64,000 bases of DNA from Nocardioides_C sp963700955 (GTDB taxonomy: Bacteria; Actinomycetota; Actinomycetes; Propionibacteriales; Nocardioidaceae): positions 1 to 64,000 of the forward strand of contig CAVOZH010000004.1 in assembly GCA_963700955.1 (NCBI GenBank), read 5' to 3'. The position numbers and the translations under genes are program-made. Within the stretch, counting starts at the first letter, position 1. The number at the start of each line of letters is the position of its first letter. Shown here piece by piece: positions 34,945 through 43,426 of this stretch. The notes below the pieces were generated by a model. It was not told where the DNA came from and ran no database searches. It saw only the letters and a program-made list of their open reading frames with translations.

Positions 34945-35980
34945 CCTCACCGCCATCGTCGTCGCCCTCGGGCTGCTCGCCGCGAACGCGTTCTTCGTGG
35001 GCGCCGAGTTCGCGCTGATCTCCGCCCGGCGCACCCAGATCGAGCCCCGGGCCGCGTCTGGCTCACGGGTGGCGCGTTCGACACTGCGGGCCATGGAGAA
35101 CGTGTCGCTCGTCATGGCCGGCGCCCAGCTCGGCATCACGCTCTCCTCGCTGGGGCTCGGTGCGCTCGCCGAACCAGCCGTGGCCGGTCTGCTCGAGCCG
35201 CTGTTCCACGCCGTCGCCGTGCCCGACAACCTGCTGCACCCGGTGGCCTTCGTCGTCGCGATGTCGATCGTGGTCTACCTGCATGTCGTGCTCGGCGAGA
35301 TGGTGCCGAAGAACATCGCGCTGGCCGGTCCTGACCGCGCCGCACTCGTGCTCGGTCCGCCGATGATGGTCGTCGTCGTGGTGCTCAGGCCGGTGGTGGT
35401 CCTGCTCAACGCCATTGCGAACGCCGTGCTCCGGGTGTTGCGCGTGAAGCCCAAGGAAGAGATCACCTCGGCGTTCACCCGCGAGGAGGTGGCCGCGCTG
35501 GTCGACGAGTCGCGCGGCGAGGGGTTGCTGCCCGAGGAGGAGTACGACCGCCTGTCGGGTGCCCTCGGCTTCACCGAGCGAACGGTGATGAGTGTGCTGA
35601 TGCCACCCGAAGACCTCACCACGGTGCCGCCCGGAGCGACCTGCGCCGAGGTCGAGGCGGTCTGTGCCGCCACGGGGTACTCCCGCTTCCCCGTGACCGG
35701 CGACAGCGGCGACCTGGCCGGCTACCTCCACGTCAAGGACGTGCTGGAGACCGACCCGGGGCGGCGCGAGCGCAGTGTCGACGACAAGTGGGTGCGCCCG
35801 TTCGCCACCATCCGGCCCTCCGACGTACTCCACGACGCTCTGGAGACGCTGCAGCGTCGAGGTGCGCACATGGGCCGCGTGGTGGACGACGACGGCACGG
35901 TGCTGGGGCTGGTCACTCTCGAGGACGTTCTGGAGGAGCTCGTGGGGGAGATCCGTGACGCAGCTCATGCCGAGGGCTGA
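34937..35980 (+). CDS. DUF21/CBS-domain protein, shorter paralogue
   Basis: A 347-residue paralogue of the upstream gene with the same DUF21 region (NAFFVGAEFALISARR, VVLGEMVPKNIALAGPDR) and CBS pair (ending GLVTLEDVLEELVGEIRDAAH), but without the C-terminal CorC_HlyC domain, ending soon after the second CBS. The ATG overlaps the upstream stop. A DUF21/CBS pair of long plus short subunits is common in actinobacteria; division of labour is not known. Confidence 0.9.
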   Translation: MSDLTAIVVALGLLAANAFFVGAEFALISARRTQIEPRAASGSRVARSTLRAMENVSLVMAGAQLGITLSSLGLGALAEPAVAGLLEPLFHAVAVPDNLLHPVAFVVAMSIVVYLHVVLGEMVPKNIALAGPDRAALVLGPPMMVVVVVLRPVVVLLNAIANAVLRVLRVKPKEEITSAFTREEVAALVDESRGEGLLPEEEYDRLSGALGFTERTVMSVLMPPEDLTTVPPGATCAEVEAVCAATGYSRFPVTGDSGDLAGYLHVKDVLETDPGRRERSVDDKWVRPFATIRPSDVLHDALETLQRRGAHMGRVVDDDGTVLGLVTLEDVLEELVGEIRDAAHAEG

Positions 35981-36031
35981 GGCGCGCCGATTCGTCGGCT
36001 CGGGTACGTGTAGGGCAGAATGAGGACAGAT

Positions 36032-36046
36032 ACATCCACCGGATGT
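36032..36046. promoter_or_regulatory. Perfect 6-bp hairpin in the helicase leader
   Basis: ACATCC-ACC-GGATGT, 144 bp upstream of the helicase start, inside a leader of about 200 bp with no gene. DEAD-box genes often have regulated leaders. No T-run follows. Confidence 0.4.
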
Positions 36047-36189
36047 GTCGAGGTCGTCTGCTTTCGCGCTCTGGACAGCGCGGTTTCTCTTTGACGGTGG
36101 CCCGCCGGTTCTGACCCCAGGACCGCGCCTGGTGCCCCTTCCCAGCCGAACAAGCACTGCGGCCAGAACTCCTACTCGTGAGGACTGCT

Positions 36190-37569
36190 GTGCAGAACCA
36201 CACTCCTGCCGGAGCGCCTGCTCCGGACGCCCCCACCTTCCGTTCGCTCGGTGTGCCCGAGGCTGTCGCGCGCGAGCTCGACAACCGCGGCCTGAGCACC
36301 GCGTTCCCCATCCAGGCGGCCACGCTGCCCACCACCCTCGCCGGACGCGACGTTCTCGGGCGTGGCCGGACCGGCTCGGGCAAGACCCTCGCCTTCGGCA
36401 TCCCGACCGTCGTGCGCATCGCCGCGTCGTCCACCCGCCGCGAGCCGATGCGGCCTCGCGGGCTGGTGCTCGTGCCGACCCGCGAGCTCGCCAACCAGGT
36501 CCTCGCCTCCATCGAGCCGCTCGCGGCGTCGATGGGCCTCCGTGCGGCTGTCGTCTTCGGCGGTGTCCGCCAGGGGCCTCAGGTGACCGCCCTGCGCAAG
36601 GGCGTAGACGTGCTGGTGGCCACGCCCGGACGGCTCGAGGACCTGATCCAGCAGAAGCTCTGTGACCTCGGTGCGGTCGAGGTGACCGTCCTCGACGAGG
36701 CCGACCACATGTCCGACATGGGCTTCCTCCCGGCGGTGAAGCGGCTGCTCGACAAGACCCCGAAGAAGGGTCAGCGGATGCTCTTCTCCGCCACCATGGA
36801 CAACGACGTGGACGTCCTCGTCAGGCGCTACCTGACCGACCCGCTGACCCATTCGGTTGACTCCGCAGCCGCGGCGCCGCCGGCGATGTCACACCACCTG
36901 CTCAACGTGAGCGCGGCGGACAAGACCGCTGTGGTGCGTGAGCTGGCCTCGGGTCACGGCCGTGCGGTGCTCTTCACGCGCACCAAGCACGCCGCCAAGA
37001 AGCTCGCCAAGCAGCTGACCGCTGCCGGCATCCCCACCGTCGACCTTCACGGCAACCTCTCGCAGAACGCACGCGAGCGGAACCTCGCCGCATTCAGCAG
37101 CGGCGAGGTGCGGGTCCTCGCGGCCACGGACATCGCCGCCCGGGGCATCCACGTCGACGACGTCGAGCTGGTCATCCACGTCGACCCGCCGTCGGAGCAC
37201 AAGGCGTACCTGCACCGGTCCGGCCGCACGGCGCGCGCGGGCGCAGCCGGCTCGGTGGTCACCCTCGTGACACCCGAGCAGAAGAAGGACGTCGCCACGC
37301 TCGTGCGCCTCGCGAAGGTGAACCCGACGACGCTGTCCGTCCGTGCAGACTCCGAGGAGCTGCGCCGCCTCGTCGGCCCCCCCGCTCCGAAGGTGGAGGC
37401 GACCGTCCCCGCCGCGACGACACGTCAGCCCTCACGAGGGAGCTCGGGCGGCTCGGGCAGCTCGCGGGCGCGTTCGGGAGTCGAGCAGGCGGCACGCCCG
37501 TCCGGCAGCCGGAACGGTCGGCGGAGCCGTAGCCGCGGGCGTGGGCGTGGGCGCAGCCAGGCAGCCTGA
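36190..37569 (+). CDS. DEAD-box RNA helicase
   Basis: A helicase of about 459 residues with Q-motif Gln in FPIQAATLP, motif I GRTGSGKT, PTRELAN, GGVRQG, TPGRLED, DEAD as LDEADHM, SAT in FSATMD, and C-terminal motifs VLFTRTKHA, TDIAARGIHV and HRSGRTARAG. The tail is rich in Arg, Gly and Ser, as in RNA-binding helicase tails. It should unwind RNA in ribosome assembly or decay, or at low temperature. GTG 36190 is preferred because TGAGGA lies 5 bp upstream; 36178 would add four residues. Confidence 0.9.
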   Translation: MQNHTPAGAPAPDAPTFRSLGVPEAVARELDNRGLSTAFPIQAATLPTTLAGRDVLGRGRTGSGKTLAFGIPTVVRIAASSTRREPMRPRGLVLVPTRELANQVLASIEPLAASMGLRAAVVFGGVRQGPQVTALRKGVDVLVATPGRLEDLIQQKLCDLGAVEVTVLDEADHMSDMGFLPAVKRLLDKTPKKGQRMLFSATMDNDVDVLVRRYLTDPLTHSVDSAAAAPPAMSHHLLNVSAADKTAVVRELASGHGRAVLFTRTKHAAKKLAKQLTAAGIPTVDLHGNLSQNARERNLAAFSSGEVRVLAATDIAARGIHVDDVELVIHVDPPSEHKAYLHRSGRTARAGAAGSVVTLVTPEQKKDVATLVRLAKVNPTTLSVRADSEELRRLVGPPAPKVEATVPAATTRQPSRGSSGGSGSSRARSGVEQAARPSGSRNGRRSRSRGRGRGRSQAA

Positions 37570-37580
37570 GCGTTCATGAT

Positions 37581-37609
37581 GGGTGGTCGGCCTTCCAGGT
37601 CGGCCACCC
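37581..37609 (+). terminator. Stem-loop after the helicase gene
   Basis: A 12-bp stem (two G-U pairs) GGGTGGTCGGCC / GGTCGGCCACCC with loop TTCCA lies 12 bp past the stop, followed by GTCGTTT. Probable intrinsic terminator despite the short T-run. Confidence 0.65.
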
Positions 37610-37658
37610 GTCGTTTGGCGGGTGGACTTGAGACGAAGATCCCGTATGCCGTGGACTG

Positions 37659-37675
37659 TGACAGCATTACTGTCA
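37659..37675. promoter_or_regulatory. Palindromic operator overlapping a start codon
   Basis: TGACAG-CATTA-CTGTCA, a perfect 6-bp inverted repeat whose last base is the A of the ATG of the hydrolase. TetR-family operators have this form. A transcript starting nearby would be leaderless or very short-leadered. Confidence 0.5.
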
Positions 37676-38595
37676 TGAACGAGGTCACCAGGCCCCGCCT
37701 CGAGGGCAGCATCGCCGTGCGCGACGGACGTCGGCTCGGCTTTGCGGAGTTCGGCTCACCCCATGGGCCGGCCATCATCTGGATGCACGGCACGCCCGGT
37801 GCGCGACGGCAGATCCCGGTCGAGGCACGTGCGTACGCCGACCGCCAGGGGCTGCGCATCATCGGCATCGACCGTCCCGGCATCGGCTCGTCGACCCCGC
37901 ACGTCTATGAGTCGGTCATCGACTGGGCCGGGGACCTGACCCTGGTCGCCGACACGCTGGGCATCGACACGATGCACCTGATCGGACTTTCGGGCGGAGG
38001 GCCGTACGTGCTCGGGGCGGCCGCCGCGCTACCCGAGCGCGTGCTCGGCGTCGCGGTGCTGGGCGGTGTCGCCCCCACCCAGGGGGTGGACGCGCCGACG
38101 GGTGGGCTCGTCGCGCTTGCCGCGAGGTTCGAGCCGCTCGTGTCGCTGGCGCGGGTTCCGCTCGGGCTCGCCATGACGATCAGCCTGCGGCTGCTGGCGC
38201 CGCTGGCGGGGCCGGCGCTCGACCTCTACGCGAGCGTGCAGCCCCGGGGTGACCGCGAGCTGCTCAGCCGGCCGGAGTTCAAGGCGATGTTCGTGGACGA
38301 CCTGCTGAACGGCAGCCGCAAGCAGGTCACCGCGCCGTTGTCGGACCTGATCCTGTTCTCGCGGCACTGGGGGTTCGAGGCGGCCGACGTCAACGTGCCG
38401 GTGCGCTGGTGGCATGGCGACGACGACCACATCGTCCCGCACCGGCACGGCGAGCACATGGTTCGGCTGCTGCCGGACGCGGTGCTCCGCACGATCGAGG
38501 GGGAGAGCCATCTCTCCGGGCTCGGGCTCGCCGAGGAGATCCTGGCCACGCTCATGGCGCTTGACCCTTCGAAGGGCGAAGCCTCGACCCGCTGA
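37675..38595 (+). CDS. Alpha/beta hydrolase
   Basis: A 306-residue alpha/beta hydrolase. HGTPGARRQ forms the oxyanion region, IGLSGGGPYVLGAAAA the nucleophile elbow with Ser, HGDDDHIVPHRHG the acid, and EGESHLSG the histidine. It fits esterase/lipase-like proteins of unknown substrate. The frame extends upstream to 37576, but ATG 37675 begins homology and sits in the palindrome described above, suggesting repression by a TetR-type protein. Confidence 0.8.
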   Translation: MNEVTRPRLEGSIAVRDGRRLGFAEFGSPHGPAIIWMHGTPGARRQIPVEARAYADRQGLRIIGIDRPGIGSSTPHVYESVIDWAGDLTLVADTLGIDTMHLIGLSGGGPYVLGAAAALPERVLGVAVLGGVAPTQGVDAPTGGLVALAARFEPLVSLARVPLGLAMTISLRLLAPLAGPALDLYASVQPRGDRELLSRPEFKAMFVDDLLNGSRKQVTAPLSDLILFSRHWGFEAADVNVPVRWWHGDDDHIVPHRHGEHMVRLLPDAVLRTIEGESHLSGLGLAEEILATLMALDPSKGEASTR

Positions 38596-38768
38596 CGTCC
38601 CTCGACGGGATTTCTGGTATTTGTGGTGTCGTTGTGGCCCATGAGACGCTCTTTTAGGTCACAATAGGTATACAACTGCACAAGCGTGTCACCGAGATCA
38701 ACCCTCGAGGACCCGACGAGACCGCTGGGGAAGGCGTATCTCGACGCCGGGAACAACAGGAGGTCACG

Positions 38769-39275
38769 GTGACCACACGTCATGCGACACGGGGCGTTCT
38801 CTACGTCCACTCTGCGCCGTCTGCGTTGTGCCCGCACATCGAGTGGGCCGCGGGCGGCGTCCTCGGCGTTGCCGTAAGTCTGGAGTGGACGCCGCAGGCC
38901 GCCCAGGCCGGCGCCTACCGCGCTGAGTACTCCTGGTCGGGGGACACCGGCACGGCCGCTGCGCTTGCCTCCGCGCTGCGCGGCTGGAACCACCTCCGGT
39001 TCGAGATCACCGAGGAGCCGACCAGCGGCACCGAGGGGGCTCGGTTCTCCTACACGCCCGACCTCGGCATCTTCCACGCCGTGACCGGGCTCCACGGCGA
39101 CATCATGATCCCCGAGGACCGACTCAAGGCGGCCGTCGTCAAGGCGGCGCTCGGCGACACGACCCTGCTCAACGAGATCGACAAGCTCCTCGGCAAGCCC
39201 TGGGACGACGAGCTCGAGACGTTCCGCCACGCCGGCGACGGGGCTCCGGTCCGCTGGCTGCACCAGGTGGTGTGA
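38769..39275 (+). CDS. DUF3145 family protein
   Basis: A 168-residue protein matching DUF3145, an actinobacteria-specific family of unknown function. Conserved features are the N-terminal RGVLYVHSAPSALCPHIEWA, GGVLGVAVSLEWTPQ, SWSGDTGTAA and TPDLGIFHAVTGLHGDIMIP. There are no membrane segments. GTG 38769 has AGGAGGT upstream. It is near, but not in, the fatty-acid gene group to the right. Confidence 0.85.
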   Translation: MTTRHATRGVLYVHSAPSALCPHIEWAAGGVLGVAVSLEWTPQAAQAGAYRAEYSWSGDTGTAAALASALRGWNHLRFEITEEPTSGTEGARFSYTPDLGIFHAVTGLHGDIMIPEDRLKAAVVKAALGDTTLLNEIDKLLGKPWDDELETFRHAGDGAPVRWLHQVV

Positions 39276-39351
39276 CGAAGGCTTCCCTCACAGACCCGTA
39301 ACGAATCCGAGTTCATCTGCGGGGATCGCGGATTCGGCCGACGCTTGACCC

Positions 39352-40371
39352 GTGACTCGTCGGTCCCAGTGGTCCCTTCTCCTAGCCGGTCTCCTCTCCG
39401 TGCTCCTCGGGGCCGCGACGCTCTCCACGGTCGCCACCCCGGTCGCCGCCAGGATGCGCCCTCAAGCCGTGGTGGTGGGAGCAGCTCACAACGACACCTC
39501 CACCCCGTTCAACCTCGTCTCCCTTCCCGCGCTGATCCGGCACAGGTACGACGGGAGGGCTCTTCAGGTCGGCCACCTGATCGCCGACGAGCTGTCGTCG
39601 AAGCGGTACCAGGTCACCTACCGCAGCGGGAGCTTGCGGATCTCGGGACAGCTCAGCGTCCCGAGACGCCCGGGACGTTTCCCCCTCGTCGTCCTGGCCC
39701 ACGGCTACGAGGACCCCGGCACGTACCGCAGCGGTGCGGCGCTCGGCCGTGAACAGGCCTACCTCGCCGCGCGTGGGTACGTCGTGCTGTTGACCGACTA
39801 CCGCAACTACGGTGACTCGGACCACGACTCGTCCGATCCCGTCGCCGCGCCCCTCGGCTATCCGGAGGACGTGGTCAACGCCGTCCTGGCGGTCCAGCGG
39901 GCCGACCTGCCGTTCGTCGACGACTCGCGGGTCGGTCTCGTGGGCAGGTCGATGGGCGGGGGAGTGGCGCTCGAGGCGGTGGCGGCCCGTCCGGACCTGT
40001 TCGACGCGCTCGTTCTGTACGCCCCCGTCTCGTCGGAGGCCGGGGACAACTACGCACGCTGGGTCGCGGGTCGGGGCAGCCTCGACGCCCGGGTCCTGTC
40101 GACGTACGGCGCACCGGCGGCCAACCCGCGGTTCTGGCGAGCGGCGAGCGTCAGGAACTACCTACCGAGGGTCGACGTACCGGTGCAGGTGCACCACGGC
40201 CTTGCCGACGTCGTCTGCCCGCCGTCCTGGAGCCGGGCGACGGTGGCGGCGTTGCGAGGGGCCGGTCAGCGGGTGGAGTACTTCGAGTACGCCGGAGAAG
40301 GGCATCGCTTTCGCGACGCCTGGCCCGTCATGGCCTCTCGCGTGGCGAGCTTCCTCGACGACAATGTCTGA
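39352..40371 (+). CDS. Secreted alpha/beta hydrolase (prolyl-oligopeptidase-like)
   Basis: A 339-residue protein with a signal peptide (MTRRSQWSLLLAGLLSVLLG, cleavage near ATPVAA). The hydrolase core shows VLAHGYEDPGTYRS, VVLLTDYRNYGDSD, GLVGRSMGGGVALEA with the nucleophile Ser, and a HHGLADVVCPPSW acid/His region. Probably an exported esterase or peptidase. The next gene is a paralogue with a lipoprotein signal. Confidence 0.82.
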   Translation: MTRRSQWSLLLAGLLSVLLGAATLSTVATPVAARMRPQAVVVGAAHNDTSTPFNLVSLPALIRHRYDGRALQVGHLIADELSSKRYQVTYRSGSLRISGQLSVPRRPGRFPLVVLAHGYEDPGTYRSGAALGREQAYLAARGYVVLLTDYRNYGDSDHDSSDPVAAPLGYPEDVVNAVLAVQRADLPFVDDSRVGLVGRSMGGGVALEAVAARPDLFDALVLYAPVSSEAGDNYARWVAGRGSLDARVLSTYGAPAANPRFWRAASVRNYLPRVDVPVQVHHGLADVVCPPSWSRATVAALRGAGQRVEYFEYAGEGHRFRDAWPVMASRVASFLDDNV

Positions 40372-40388
40372 GACGGCAAGGAGGGGCC

Positions 40389-41465
40389 ATGCGTGGGAGC
40401 CTGGTGGCGTTCTTCCTCCTCACGCTGCTCGTGTCTGGTTGCACCGGAGCGTCGGACTCGTCGACGACCGCGCCTGCTGATACGCCGGCCGGCGCGTCAC
40501 GGGGAAGCTCCGACGACCGGGGCCGAACCGGGCAACCCTCGCCCGAGGCGACCACATCCTCCTCACCGACGTCGAGCACTCCGGAGCGTGTCGATCCGGT
40601 GTCCTTGCCTGCGCTGTTCACCAAGCGGTACGACGGTCGCCGGCTCCGACTCGGGCGAGTGCTGCTACGCACCGACGCCTATACCCGGAGGGCCGTGACC
40701 TACCGAGGCGACGGGCTCCTGATCTCCGGGGTGATGGACATCCCCGACGGCTCCGGACGCTTCCCGGCGCTCGTGCTCGCGCACGGCTACATCGACCCGG
40801 CGGTGTACGTGACCGGGCAGGGGCTGCGCAGAGAGCAGGACTGGCTTGCGCGCGCCGGGTACATCGTGCTTCACGTGGACTACCGCAACCACGCCGGATC
40901 GTCTCGCGACCCGAAGGCCGACGAGCGCCTGCGGCTCGGCTACACCGTCGACGTCATCAACGCCGTCCAGGCACTGCGGCGCTCGGGGCTCCGGTTCCTC
41001 GACCGGGACCGGATCGGCCTGTTGGGTCGCTCGATGGGCGGGGGAGTGGTCTACAACGTCCTCACCGTGGCGCCGGGCCTCGTCGACGCTGCAGTGGTGT
41101 TCGCGCCGGTGAGCTCACGCGCCGAGGAGAACTTCGATCGCTGGATCCGCCACGACCCTAGCCGGGCGGCGTTGGCGCGGAGAGTCATCCGTGCCCACGG
41201 CGCACCGGAGCAGAACCCCGGGTTCTGGCGCGAGGCCAGCCCGCGCACGTACTTCGGCCGAGTCACCGAGCCGATCTTGATCCACCATGGCACGGCGGAC
41301 GAGAGCTGCCCGATCCGGTGGAGCCGCAAGTCGCTGGCAGCCCTTCGACGCGCGGGGGTCGACGCACGGATGTTCACCTATCCCGGTGAGCCACATGCGT
41401 TCGAGAGCGCATGGCCGACGTCGATGCGAAGGACGGTCCGGTTCTTCGAGCGACACCTGGGCTGA
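40389..41465 (+). CDS. Lipoprotein alpha/beta hydrolase, paralogue of upstream gene
   Basis: A 358-residue protein with lipobox LVSGC (Cys about residue 18) and a Ser/Thr/Pro-rich linker, then the same hydrolase fold as its neighbour (SLPALFTKRYDGRRLRLG, FPALVLAHGYIDPAVYV, HVDYRNHAGSSRDP, LGRSMGGGVVYNV). The two differ in export mode (secreted vs lipoprotein) and look like a tandem duplication. ATG 40389 has AGGAGGGG upstream. Confidence 0.85.
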   Translation: MRGSLVAFFLLTLLVSGCTGASDSSTTAPADTPAGASRGSSDDRGRTGQPSPEATTSSSPTSSTPERVDPVSLPALFTKRYDGRRLRLGRVLLRTDAYTRRAVTYRGDGLLISGVMDIPDGSGRFPALVLAHGYIDPAVYVTGQGLRREQDWLARAGYIVLHVDYRNHAGSSRDPKADERLRLGYTVDVINAVQALRRSGLRFLDRDRIGLLGRSMGGGVVYNVLTVAPGLVDAAVVFAPVSSRAEENFDRWIRHDPSRAALARRVIRAHGAPEQNPGFWREASPRTYFGRVTEPILIHHGTADESCPIRWSRKSLAALRRAGVDARMFTYPGEPHAFESAWPTSMRRTVRFFERHLG

Positions 41466-41555
41466 CCGTCCGCCCGTGCGGCCTCTCCGGCACACAGAGC
41501 CGTGACGAGTTGTGTGGATCTGCCACATTGAGGTCGTTCGCTCGTAAGCAGAACG

Positions 41556-42968
41556 ATGACGGGCATGCGTCCGAACCTCCTCGCACTTCCCGTGGCACTG
41601 GCCGGCCTCGTCCTCGGCACGACCGTGGCCGTCGCACCCTCGGAGGCCCGAGCGGGGGTCGCGGCTCCCGACGCCACCGGCCCAGGCCCACGCCACTGTG
41701 CCCGCCAGGCCCGTGTCGACGTACCTCGTGCGGAGGTGCAGAAGCTGGCCTGCCTCGACGACCTGACCACCGCTGGGACGGTCGCCTCCGGGCACACCAA
41801 CCCCAACGACTGGGCCGGCCTGAACGCGGCAGGGACGCGCAACCCCTCCGGCGTGCCGGGCATCCAGGTGGACGGCTACTTCCCGGACGCGTCGACGTCG
41901 AACACCAACAACGGGTGGAACCACGACGCACAGTTCGTGATCCGGATGCCCGACCGGTGGAACGGCAAGCTGGTCGTGACGGGCGCTCCGGGTGTTCGCG
42001 CGCAGTACGCCAACGACTTCATCATGAGTGACTTCGTGCTCGCGAAGGGCTACGCGTTCGCCTCGACCGACAAGGGCAACACCGGGAGCAAGTTCTACGC
42101 CGACGGCTCACGCCCTGGGGGCTCGGTCGCCGAGTGGAACCGCCGGGTCACGCAGCTGACGCTGGCTACGAAGGCGGCGTTGCGCCAGCGATACGGCAGG
42201 ACCCCGCGACGTACCTACATGATGGGCGTCTCGAACGGCGGCTACCTGACCCGGTGGCAGCTCGAGAACCGGCCGCGCCTCTACGACGGCGGCGTCGACT
42301 GGGAGGGCACGCTGTTCCGTGCCCAGGGGCCGAACATCCTGACCTACCTGCCCACGGCGCTGAAGAACTACCCCTCCTACGCCGCGACAGGGGACCGGGC
42401 TGCGCACGACGCGATGATTCGCGCGGGCTTCGCGAGAGGGTCGGAGTTCCTGTGGCCGTTCCACTACGGCTACTACTGGGACCTGACCCAGCGCATCTAC
42501 CGCGAGGAGTTCGACCCGGAGTACGACGGCGACCTCGACGCCGGGGTGCCGTTCTGCGTGAGCGGGACGCCGAGCTGCGACGCCGACTACGACTACGCGC
42601 GCCGTCCGGCGTCGGTCAAGGCCGCGATGCGGAGCGTCCAGCTCACAGGACGGATCGGAAAGCCGATGGTCACCGTCCACGGCACCCTCGACACGCTCCT
42701 TCCGGCACGCACCGACTCCAACGTCTACGACCGGCTCGTCGACCGCGCTGGCCAGGGGCGCCGGCACCGGTACTACATGATCGCGGACGGCACGCACACC
42801 GACGGCTTGTACGACGCCTACCCGGACCGGCTCCGGCCGCTGCTGCCGTGCGCCCGGAGCGCTTTCGACGTGCTCACCGCGTGGGTCGAGCGACGAGTAC
42901 GTCCACCGGCGGACGGGTTCTACCGGCGACCGGGGTCGGGAGACGTGGTCAACACCTGCCGCCTCTAG
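41556..42968 (+). CDS. Secreted esterase (tannase/feruloyl esterase- or oligomer-hydrolase-like)
   Basis: A 470-residue exported protein. Signal peptide MRPNLLALPVALAGLVLG (cleavage near ARAGVA). The mature part has WNGKLVVTGAPGVRAQYAND, a nucleophile elbow TYMMGVSNGGYLTRWQL, and several cysteines in pairs (VPFCVSGTPSCDADYD). Nearest known groups are tannase/feruloyl esterases and 3-hydroxybutyrate oligomer hydrolases; substrate unresolved. Followed by a strong hairpin. Confidence 0.72.
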   Translation: MTGMRPNLLALPVALAGLVLGTTVAVAPSEARAGVAAPDATGPGPRHCARQARVDVPRAEVQKLACLDDLTTAGTVASGHTNPNDWAGLNAAGTRNPSGVPGIQVDGYFPDASTSNTNNGWNHDAQFVIRMPDRWNGKLVVTGAPGVRAQYANDFIMSDFVLAKGYAFASTDKGNTGSKFYADGSRPGGSVAEWNRRVTQLTLATKAALRQRYGRTPRRTYMMGVSNGGYLTRWQLENRPRLYDGGVDWEGTLFRAQGPNILTYLPTALKNYPSYAATGDRAAHDAMIRAGFARGSEFLWPFHYGYYWDLTQRIYREEFDPEYDGDLDAGVPFCVSGTPSCDADYDYARRPASVKAAMRSVQLTGRIGKPMVTVHGTLDTLLPARTDSNVYDRLVDRAGQGRRHRYYMIADGTHTDGLYDAYPDRLRPLLPCARSAFDVLTAWVERRVRPPADGFYRRPGSGDVVNTCRL

Positions 42969-42997
42969 GACGGGGGAGCGACGCGGATTCCCTGCGG

Positions 42998-43033
42998 GGC
43001 CGCCTTCGGCGGTGGAAACTGGAGAAGGCGGCC
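42998..43033 (+). terminator. Hairpin after the esterase gene
   Basis: GGCCGCCTTC / GAAGGCGGCC, a perfect 10-bp stem with a 16-nt loop, 29 bp past the stop. No T-run, so it could be a terminator or a barrier for a downstream promoter. Confidence 0.55.
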
Positions 43034-43154
43034 TCGGACGCGGCGGAACGGCATCGTCGACGGAGTTCCCCTGATCTGACGAAAACAGGCTCGTTCGTGC
43101 CCGATTGCGGGCAAATCTTTCCGCAAACGGGCCGCTCTGCTGCAGGATGCTGCC

Positions 43155-43415
43155 ATGCCTGAAGCTGATCTGGTGTCGCGGATCGCGGCGTCCACCGGCC
43201 TCCGCCCGAGTGAGGCGGCCCGCGTGATCGACGACGTCGTGACCTACTACGCCGAGTCGACCGAGGAGTTCGTACGACGTCGTCACGACGAGCTGCAGAC
43301 CTACGGCCTGAAGAACCCGGCGATCTTCGCCCGGATCAGCATCGAGCTCGAGAGCCGCGTGGTCGCGGCACCTGCGCTGTCGTTGCGGCAGCTGCGCAGG
43401 ATCATCTACGGCTGA
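43155..43415 (+). CDS. Small conserved-looking protein upstream of glmS
   Basis: An 86-residue helical protein (MPEADLVSRIAAST, ARVIDDVVTYYAESTEEFVRRR, SIELESRVVAAPALSLRQLRR) without recognisable domains. It starts 122 bp past the terminator and ends 11 bp before glmS, so it is probably co-transcribed with that gene. Function unknown; a role linked to amino-sugar synthesis is inference only. Confidence 0.65.
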   Translation: MPEADLVSRIAASTGLRPSEAARVIDDVVTYYAESTEEFVRRRHDELQTYGLKNPAIFARISIELESRVVAAPALSLRQLRRIIYG

Positions 43416-43426
43416 AGGAGAGCAGC

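Noticed and set aside
43416..43426. glmS ribozyme leader
   Set aside because: Only 11 bp separate the upstream small gene from glmS; there is no room for the ribozyme.
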